The notes under the pieces: generated by a model | Database searches by the model: none | What the model was told of the DNA's origin: nothing | Seen by the model: the letters and a program-made list of their open reading frames with translations, nothing else | Part shown: positions 55,026 to 64,000 of the stretch, piece by piece | Numbering within the stretch: the first letter of the stretch is position 1 | Layout of the letters: every line of letters starts with the position of its first letter | Made by a program: the position numbers and the translations under genes | DNA from: Iris pallida | Lineage: Eukaryota; Streptophyta; Magnoliopsida; Asparagales; Iridaceae | Direction of reading: 5' to 3' | Length of the DNA stretch: 64,000 bases | Assembly: GCA_029216955.1 (NCBI GenBank) | Contig: JANAVB010029819.1 | Coordinates: forward strand, 33,337,420-33,401,419

Positions 55026-58000
55026 TGTCATGCCCAGTTCCAGAATATGGGGACGTACACGGCCAGCTACACCGTATAAGGTACGAATACGCTATACGGT
55101 GATAACGGCTGTCCAGTCTGGTTGGGTATCCTAGCATGTAATCAATCTATGGCCTAAATCCGATCTCATATCCACAGGTAAAACACTATGAAACAATATC
55201 AAGAGAGATAATCATATGAAAAACAGGAAATACTCATATGAAAATCTGGAATCTACAGTACAGGATAATAATGTAGACAAGTATACCTTTCCACAGTTCC
55301 TAGCATGGTCTGGAACTGAAGCACACCCTCCAAGTCAAGTCTGGAAGATCCACCGGGTCGGTCTCAGACAATCTGGGAACAATCCAGGGTTGGTCAGGCC
55401 AACCGCAGCAAGTACCAGAAAGGAAGGCTCAAGGACGGACGAAGAAAACCAGCAGGACAAAATATGACAAGGATAACATCTAAAAACAGTAAATAAGGGT
55501 AAGGGATCATGCGGTACCAACGCACGATAACAATCCACAAGTATAGTGAAGCTAACACAATCACAATCTCCCTAGCATCCACTAACACCTGCATTGCCAG
55601 CTGGAAATCAATATCAGCTGGCTAGCAGGCAACAAGCCAAACAACACAGAAGGACAAGCGGCCACACAATGCCTACGGCTTGCTATTATTAGCTAACTAG
55701 GGTTATCACAGGCCTAATTACTAACAAGATGCAATGAGACTTCAAGGTCCAGCTCCTGCTTGCTACTACCCGAATGGCCCCAGCAAAAGAAAAAGATAGA
55801 TATAGCAGGCACACTGCAGTAAGATACATGTGCCCTAAAGAAGTGCCACACTCGACGGAGGGGTGGGAATGCGCTCATCTTGACGGATAGCAACAAATCC
55901 CTTGTATATATATAGATACATAGGGCCGGGGTCAGACAAGCAACAGGTCACTGGGAAGTCCCCATGAACTACATGATTAATCTAGTTATTAGCCTAGTCA
56001 GTTTCATTATGGATCCCTGACCGTGGTACTCAGGGATCCATGTCCTAGACATGATGCAAGACAAGACTGGACTGGTGGCTTATACAAGCACAATCAAAAG
56101 AAATCAACCACGGTGTCAAGACGGGGTCATGCTGAGCAAGTCAGGACTAGCTGTTGCAATAGCAATCAAGAGTAAACATGTCATGTCGAGAGTACTAGTC
56201 AGGAGTGCGCCACCACGGGCCACTATCAAGAATCAAGAGTATACATGCCAGGTTTACTGTCAAGTCTAGAATGCTAGTCAGGAGTGTACCTCTACAGACC
56301 ACTAATCAAGAGTCAAGACAGGTCCAGGTCATCGTATAATACCAGGAACAAGGTCAAACCTATCAGTCACAAGAAGTCACATGTCCAAATCGTGACATGG
56401 ATATCAAGTCGGTTACAAGATCAAAATCTCTACTATAATAGTCTCTTAAGTACACATGGAAACCTACAACTCAAATCATCAAGTCGGTCCATCCACCAGA
56501 TCAATCTAGCAAGGGTCTCCCATCCATGATGGAGTGAATATCACGTCAATAAAGACAACCACCAAATACCAAGTTCATCACTATAAGCAACGCTAGGCCC
56601 TCTAGCTCACAAGAATCCTCCAAGTCAATGATCACCAGCCACTAAAAAATGAGCCCCTTAACTACCAAGACATGGCAATCAAACCAGGTTCCCCAACTAC
56701 CGGAATACACAAAGGTATCAGGTTTTGGGCGTTTGGGAAGTCGAGTAAAAATTATATAATAATACCCTCGATATTCTCCTCGTTCCACGAAATATTTGAA
56801 ATTACCAAAATCCAAGAATCCACATAGATCCACCAAGTCAATATCCCGAGATCGTACTCTCCATAACACTCAATCCTCAGTCATATCCACAAGTCACAAC
56901 TTCCAATACATAGGACAACTGTCAGCTCTATCTGACTAGACTAGGACAACCCCTAGGATGAAAGGTCAAGGGACAAGAGTCCGGTAATAAATATCGCCGG
57001 AAGTGGCAAGGATTACACGGACCGCTCTGGAGCAAATCCATAACCCTTAAACCAAACAAGGACCAGGGTTGCAGACCGTCTCCCGAGTGGAACCGCTCTC
57101 CTTACGCTATCCGACGTACAAGACAGATCAGGAGCTAGGCGACTGATCTAGTCTGGAGTCTACTTAGCAAGCAATGGGATCAGGTATACTATACCAAGGT
57201 GAACAGGCACGAGCCCAGTCCAGCAAACCAAAGGAATGGTTCTGCCCAGTCCTTCGAACCAAATTCCCGATCGAGAATTTTGGAAGAATCCGACAGAGTC
57301 TCCTCTGTATTCTGGACAGGAGCTCCCAGCGAGTTGGGACTAAAATCCACTCGGCACAACCCGTCGCGAAATCGCAGAATCGCAGACTGAGAACACTAGG
57401 TCTCAGCTACCAGCAGCACTACAATGCGTACTGGGAACAAATCGATAGCCGAGAACACTAAGCCCCGGCCTCCAGCAGCGCTACGAGGCGTACTGGAAAA
57501 TCAATCGAACCCGAGACCACTAATGTCTCGGCCTCCAGCAGCACTACAATGCGTACTGGGCGCCAAGCCAACATGCATAATAATAAAATAACCGCCTCGC
57601 AGGGCGTACCACAACACATGTCCATAAATCCCTAACCCAAGCACAATCACCGCCACAAATAAAGTTAGCCAAGCCGTTACCCGACCGCGAGTCGGACACG
57701 GGGCATACGGGGACAATCCGTACAAGTGAGTCGTGCTCGTGTCCTCGGAGGTGTGGATGACCCATCCGAGTTGCCCGATACGGTCTACCCCGGTATCGGA
57801 CCAAGTTATCCTAAGTTATCATCATGGCAGTTCTACTACTAGGCTACACTACTCATGGTTATACATTTACAATTACAGCAAATTAAAATGCAATAAAATC
57901 CAGGAGAGAGGGTAAGAGCCGTCGATGAGTAAGGGATACTTGCCTAGAGGGCTCGGCTAGGTAAGCAAGTCTTCGACAGTCGCAATCCAAGCTAGCACGC

Positions 58001-59652
58001 CAATCGAGATCCTCAGAACACACAATAAACAATCATTAGAATTAAATAATAAAATAATGACAAAATCACGAAGAATGGCACGAGGCTATACCGTACGGGT
58101 CCCGCAAGCAGCGCAGGGATCTGGCACAGAAACTGAGGCACGTGGACCGATACGGGCACGCAAATCGAGACATGCACGAATATCGAGACGTGCACGAGAA
58201 TCAAGATGGCACGAATATCGAGATGAACAGGAACAGGACGTTCATGTATATCGATACGCAAACCAAGACGTGCACGTAAATCAGTACGTGTACGCAAACC
58301 GGGATAGCACAAAGTCCAAAGTGGCACGCAAACCGATGCGGCACACAAGTCGATACGTGTACGCGGATCGATGCGACACGAGAATCAAGATAGGCACAGG
58401 CCAAGGCACGGAAAACGAGACGGTGCACAAACCGAGGTTACACGGTGCCTGAGGCAGCACGGAGCTCGAGGCGTCCCGCTGCCCTAGGCAGCACGTAGAC
58501 CGAGGTACACGCAAAACGAAGCAACACGTACATCGAGGTGCACACGACCCAAAAACACGGGGAATGAGGAAGCACACCAACCGAGGGTGCGCTGCCCGAG
58601 ACAACACGTTGCACGGGGCAGCACGCATCCCGAGGGGTTCGTACCCCAAGGCAGTACGCAAATCGAAGAAGTGCACGCTGCACGAGGGCACACTGCTCGA
58701 GGCAGCACACTGCACAAAGCAGCACGCTGCTCGAGACAACACGTGCCCCGAGGCACGCAGATCGAGGAAGAGAGAGGCAGGTGGAGGGGCTCACCGGGGT
58801 GCTCGGCCAGACAGGGCTGGCTGCCGACGGCGGGAGAAGACAGGGAGAGAGAGAAGCAATCGGGATCTCTCGCCGGCAGAGGGGAGTCACGACGGCGGAG
58901 GGGAGTCGTGACGGCGGAGGGAGGCAGACGACAGCAGCAGCAGGGGGCAAGGAAGAGGAAGGAACGGAGGAGCTGAGGCAAGCTCGGCCAGGTGCGGTGA
59001 GTCGGTCGCCAGCGGAGGAGACGGGAAGAGAGGGGAGCGGCTACCAGGGAGGTGATGGCAGCGGCGCCCAAGTCACGGCGGCGCTGGAGGCGACCCGCGG
59101 GGGCGCGACGCCCTGGGCGGCCGGAGGAGATAGAAACGACGGTGATGGTAGTGGCTGCAGTGAGTGGCAGCGGACGCGGCTCCGGGAAGAGGGAGCCGGG
59201 GAGGAGGCGGCCATAGCGAAGGGGGTGGCTACGGTGGAGATGGGGGCGGCGCTCGTGGGTGAAGGCGGCGGAGGAGGCCGGCCGTGGGGATGACAGCGAC
59301 GGCGACGATGATGGCGGTGGTGGTCGCTGCGGGAAGTGGTGGAGACGGCGGCGCGGGTGGTGGCAGTGGGGGAAGATGGCGGAGAGGGAGGAGGAGGAGA
59401 GCTCAAGAGAGAGGGGCTGGGGGCTGGCTTCTCCAGCAAGGAAGAATAGAGAGGAGAGAGAGAAAAGAGAGTATGGGTTGGGGTAGATATTTTGGAGGGT
59501 AGATTAGGAACAAGAAATTAATAATAATAATAATTAAGAGGATAAAATTACCTCCAAGAAAATAATAAAAATTTCAAAAATACCCCAAAAATTAAAATCC
59601 TCCAAATACAATAATATGGTCAAATATGTACTTCAAAAATAGGAATATTACA
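55026..59652 (-). repeat. Family B LTR, copy 2 (4627 bp)
   Basis: Near-identical to copy 1. It has an extra 18-19 bases near 58885-58915, where GGGGAGTCRYGACGGCGGAG occurs twice in a row, which accounts for its greater length. It begins TGTCATGCCC, with the CG of copy 1 changed to TG. Confidence 0.9.
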
Positions 59653-60968
59653 TCCTACCCACCTTACAAAAATTTCGTCCTCGAAATTTCAAAATTATCA
59701 AAATAGGATTTTTAAAACTAGTATATATATATCTGCCATGAAAACTCTACCCACCTTACAGAAATCAAGTAATACAATTAAGAAACGAACAATATCTCAA
59801 TATGAAAACATCAAAGGGAACAAGGTCTAGCTAAATAAATCAACTCGTAAGGTAAATCCAAAACATCGAAAGAAACTCGAAAATCAAGGTCTCGCATACA
59901 CGAAATAACCCCATAAATCAAAACAAGTACAAAATATCGAAAATAATGTCCAAAAACGTAAAATCGCAACTGCATAAAAATCCTTATAAATCATAAAATA
60001 CAGGATATCTGTCTCGAACCAATGACCGTAGTTCCTAATATCCGAAAAATGTGTGTCATGGTTATTCCTTGCCACGTCATCCGGAATGGCTGCAAAAGAT
60101 TCACCAAAACACTGTAATCGAGCGGCAGCAACTTTCGTTACCACGCCGTCAAGGTATACTAGGGTCACCCGGTACTCTCGACAAATATCCAAAACAAATC
60201 AAATCCATAACCCAAATATCCAAATCACTAAGATCACAAAATCTCTAACAATGTAATGAGAGTCCTAGAAAACAATCAAAATCCAAATCCAGGTGAATCG
60301 TAACACACATCCAAAAATATCTTCAACAATAACCACAAGATAGCTTTTCTAGGAAAATACTCCAAACCAAGAATCTACATCAAAATATAATGTATAGAAA
60401 GTATATCTATAATCAAAATAATATCTGAAATAGATAATCATGAGTGCAGAAATGTCCGAAATCAAGGAAGCCGAATCGATACGAGAATATCCCTCGGATA
60501 CTCAACAAATGTTAAAATATCTAATCTCAGAGTCCAGGTGAAATCTTTATTCCGCAGCAATCCAGCCAACGCTCGAAGAGGGCGATAGTGATACTAAGTC
60601 AACACGAAGTCAACGCACGAAATGGATAACAGGAAATTAAATAAGGCGAAACACCGGTAGAGAGTACAGAACCCAAGATAAATAATCATGTAACCCAATG
60701 ATGGAGATAACATCTCATCAAATAAGATGATCGACATAACCAACTATAGGATCATATCTATCAAACAAGGATCAGAGGTAGATAACACGAATAAGACATG
60801 ACCAAGCAAGATAGGTCCAAGTAGAGATGAGGACCAGTTCAAGGTTCAAGGGAGCGAAGGACAAGTGTAACAAGTGGGAATACCAAGAAATAGTGGACTG
60901 AGATCAATAATCATGTGATACCCAACAAAATCTCAAAACGAGACCTGCATGGGCCACCACTAAAACCA
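59653..60968 (-). other. Family B interior 2 (1316 bp)
   Basis: The same layout as interior 1 and almost the same sequence: polypurine tract at 59653-59695, primer-like segment ending at 60967. Non-coding. Confidence 0.8.
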
Positions 60969-63900
60969 TGTCATGCCCCAGTTCCGGAATACGGGGACGT
61001 ACACGGCCAGCTACACCGTATAAGGTACGAATACGCTATACGGTGATAACGGCTGTCCAGTCTGGTTGGGTATCCTAGCATGTAATCAATCTATGGCCTA
61101 AATCCGATCTCATATCCACAGGTAAAATACTATGAAACAATATCAAGAGAGATAATCATATGAAAAACAGGAAATACTCATATGAAAATCTGGAATCTAC
61201 AGTACAGGATAATAATGTAGACAAGTATACCTTTCCACAGTTCCTAGCATGGTCTGGAACTGAAGCACACCCTCCAAGTCAAGTCTGGAAGATCCACCGG
61301 GTCGGTCTCAGACAATCTGGGAACAATCCAGGGTTGGTCAGGCCAACCGCAGCAAGTACCAGAAAGGAAGGCTCAAGGACGGACGAAGAAAACCAGCAGG
61401 ACAAAATATGACAAGGATAACATCTAAAAACAGTAAATAAGGGTAAGGGATCATACGGTACCAACGCACGATAACAATCCACAAGTATAGTGAAGCTAAC
61501 ACAATCACAATCTCCCTAGCATCCACTAACACCTGCATTGCCAGCTGGAAATCAATATCAGCTGGCTAGCAGGCAACAAGCCAAACAACACAGAAGGACA
61601 AGCGGCCACACAATGCCTACGGCTTGCTATTATTAGCTAACTAGGGTTATCACAGGCCTAATTACTAACAAGATGCAATGAGACTTCAAGGTCCAGCTCC
61701 TGCTTGCTACTACCCGAATGGCCCCAGCAAAAGAAAAAGATAGATATAGCAGACACATTGCAGTAAGATACATGTGCCCTAAAGAAGTGCCACACTCGAC
61801 GGAGGGCTGGGAATGTGCTCATCTTGACGGATAGCAACAAATCCCTTGTATATATATAGATACATAGGGCCGGGGTCAGACAAGCAACAGGTCACTGGGA
61901 AGTCCCCATGAACTACATAATTAATCTAGTTATTAGCCTAGTCAGTTTCATTATAGATCCCTGACCGTGGTACTCAGGGATCCATGTCCTAGACATGATG
62001 TAAGACAAGACTGGACTGGTGGCTTATACAAGCACAATCAAAAGAAATCAACCACGGTGTCAAGACGGGGTCATACTGAGCAAGTCAGGACTAGCTGTTG
62101 CAACAGCAATCAAGAGTAAACATGTCATATCGAGAGTACTAGTCAGGAGTGCGCCACCACGGGCCACTATCAAGAATCAAGAGTATACATGCCAGGTTTA
62201 CTGTCAAGTCCAGAATGCTAGTCAGGAGTGTACCTCTACGGACCACTAATCAAGAGTCAAGACAAGTCCAGGTTATCGTGTAATACCAAGAACAAGGTCA
62301 AACCTATCAGTCACAAGAAGTCACATGTCCAAATCGTGACATGGATATCAAGTCGGTTACAAGATTAAAATCTCCACTATAATAGTCTCTCAAGTACACA
62401 TGGGAACCTACAACTCAAATCATCAAGTCGGTCCATCCACCAGATCAATCTAGCAAGGGTCTCCCATCCATGATGGAGTGAATATCACGTCAATAAAAAC
62501 AACCACCAAATACCAAGCTCATCACTATAAGCAACGCTAGGCCCTCTGGCTCACAAGAATCCTCCAAGTCAATGATCACCAGCCACTAGAAAATGAGCCC
62601 CTTAACTACCAAGACATGGCAATCAAACCAGGTTCCCCAACTACCGGAATACACAAAGGTATCAGGTTTTGGGCGTTTGGGAAGTCGAGTAAAAATCATA
62701 TAATAATACCCTCGATATTCTCCTCGTTCCACGAAATATTTGAAATTACCAAAATCCAAGAATCCACATAGATCCACCAAGTCAATATCCCGAGATCGTA
62801 CTCTCCATAATACTCAATCCTCAGTCATATCCACAAGTCACAACTCCCAATACATAGGACAACTGTCAGCTCTATCTGACTAGACTAGGACAACCCCTAG
62901 GATGAAAGGTCAGGGGACAAGAGTCCGATAATAAATATTGCCGGAAGTGGCAAGGATTACACGGACCGCTCTGGAACAAATCCACAACCCTTAAACCAAA
63001 CAAGGACCAGGGTTGCAGACCGTCTCCCGAGTGGAACCGCTCTCCTTACGCTATCCGACGTACACGACAGATCAGGAGCTAGGCGACTGATCTAGTCTGG
63101 AGTCTACCTAGCAAGCAATGGGATCAGGTATACTATACCAAGGTGAACAGGTACGAGCCCAGTCCAGCAAACCAAAGGAATGGTTCTGTCCAGTCCTTCG
63201 AACCAAATTCCCGATCGGGAATTTTGGAAGAATTTGGCAGAGTCTCCTCTGTATTCTGGACAGGAGCTCCCAGCGAGTTGGGGCTAAAATCCACTCGGTG
63301 CAACCCGCCGCAGAATTGCAGAATCGCAGACTGAGAACACTAGGTCTCAGCTACCAGCAGCACTACAATACGTACTGGGAACAAATCGATAGCCGAGAAC
63401 ACTAAGCCCCAGCCTCCAGCAGCGCTACGAGGCGTACTGGAAAATCAATCGAACCCGAGACCACTAATGTCTCGGCCTCCAGCAGCACTACAATGCGTAC
63501 TGGGTGCCAAGCCAACATGCATAATAATAAAATAACCGCCTCACAGGGCGCACCACAACACATGTCCATAAATCCCTAACCCAAGCACAATCACCGCCAC
63601 AAGTAAAGTTAGCCAAGCCGTTACCCGACCGCGAGTCGGACACGGGGCATACGGGGACAATCCGTACAAGTGAGTCGTGCTCGTGTCCTCGGAGGTGTGG
63701 ATGACCCATCCGAGTTGCCCGATACGGTCTACCCCGGTATCGGACCAAGTTATCCTAAGTTATCATCATGGCAGTTCTACTACTAGGCTACACTACTCAT
63801 GGTTATACATTTACAATTACAGTAAATTAAAATGCAATAAAATCCAGGAGAGGGGGCAAGAGCCGTCGATGAGCAAGGAATACTTGCCTAGAGGGCTCGG

Positions 63901-64000
63901 CTAGGTAAGCAAGTCTTCGGCAGTCGCAATCCAAGCTAGCATGCCAATCGAGATCCTCAGAACACACAATAAACAATCATTAGAATTAAATAATAAAATA
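60969..64000 (-). repeat. Family B LTR, copy 3 (cut by the window end)
   Basis: Starts TGTCATGCCCCAG and is collinear with copies 1 and 2 for all 3032 bases seen. Confidence 0.9.

Larger units (their letters stand above)
49099..64000 (-). mobile_element. Tandem array of a second large non-autonomous LTR element (family B)
   Basis: Three LTR starts at 49099, 55026 and 60969 with two interiors between, so LTR-interior-LTR-interior-LTR, in reverse orientation and running off the window. Unit lengths are 5927 and 5943. Neighbouring units are nearly identical, usually differing at 0-3 places per 60 bases. There is no coding domain. The - strand LTR starts TGTAATATTCC and ends GGGGCGTGACA. The left border interrupts integrase, with GAGAC (49094-49098) as the expected duplication, untestable here. 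The array probably arose by unequal exchange between LTRs. Confidence 0.92.

Noticed and set aside
1..64000. Host genes, tRNA or rRNA genes
   Set aside because: I saw no such signature. Every recognisable protein is of a retrotransposon.

Overview
The window is a block of intergenic, heterochromatin-like plant DNA made almost entirely of nested, mostly dead retrotransposons. The organism is a flowering plant by its element types: Ty3/gypsy elements of the Tat and chromovirus/Tekay types, a Ty1/copia element, L1-like LINEs, and large non-autonomous LTR elements. I see no host protein-coding gene, tRNA, rRNA or CRISPR array, and I cannot name the species.

Left block (1-18690). A Ty1/copia element on the + strand is cut in its reverse transcriptase at MKDL/GE by a 14.1 kb insertion (2728-16857) flanked by ACTTG duplications. 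The insertion is a non-autonomous (LARD-like) LTR element on the - strand. Its two LTRs were later hit by two different LINEs in the same TA microsatellite, and its non-coding interior holds a solo LTR (6201-8919) with GTTCT duplications. Another LTR of the same family (1-1767) also lies in the copia element.

Middle block (18691-41609). A GC-rich cassette with a LINE-like tail (18701-20172) is followed by a Tekay-type LTR (20173-22956), then a fragment of a Tat ORF1 (22957-23518). Two Tat-lineage elements then lie with the start of one against the middle of the other. The - strand copy (23520-33960) carries ORF1-gag-PR-RT-RNaseH-INT. The + strand copy (33965-about 41609) has lost gag and PR and has RT, RNaseH and INT full of stops. 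Downstream of its INT are an array of a 19-bp motif, an intact antisense coiled-coil ORF (38307-39035), and what reads as a small two-exon antisense gene with its own TATA box, splice sites and poly(A) signal (40494 to 39441). This is the least explained part of the window.

Right block (41610-64000). After 590 unassigned bases comes a + strand Tekay element (LTR 42198-45000, gag-pol to 49098), cut inside integrase by a tandem array LTR-internal-LTR-internal-LTR of a second large non-autonomous element on the - strand (4.6 kb LTRs, 1.3 kb non-coding interiors; unit about 5.93 kb; runs past the window end).

Two themes recur. Most in-frame stops and several lost catalytic residues are C-to-T or G-to-A changes, as expected from decay of methylated cytosines. 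Several unrelated LTRs carry short-period arrays (16-18 bp, 36 bp or looser) built round cores such as GCCGCATG, TGCGCA or TATGCGCC. In two Tekay-type LTRs different arrays sit at the same position.
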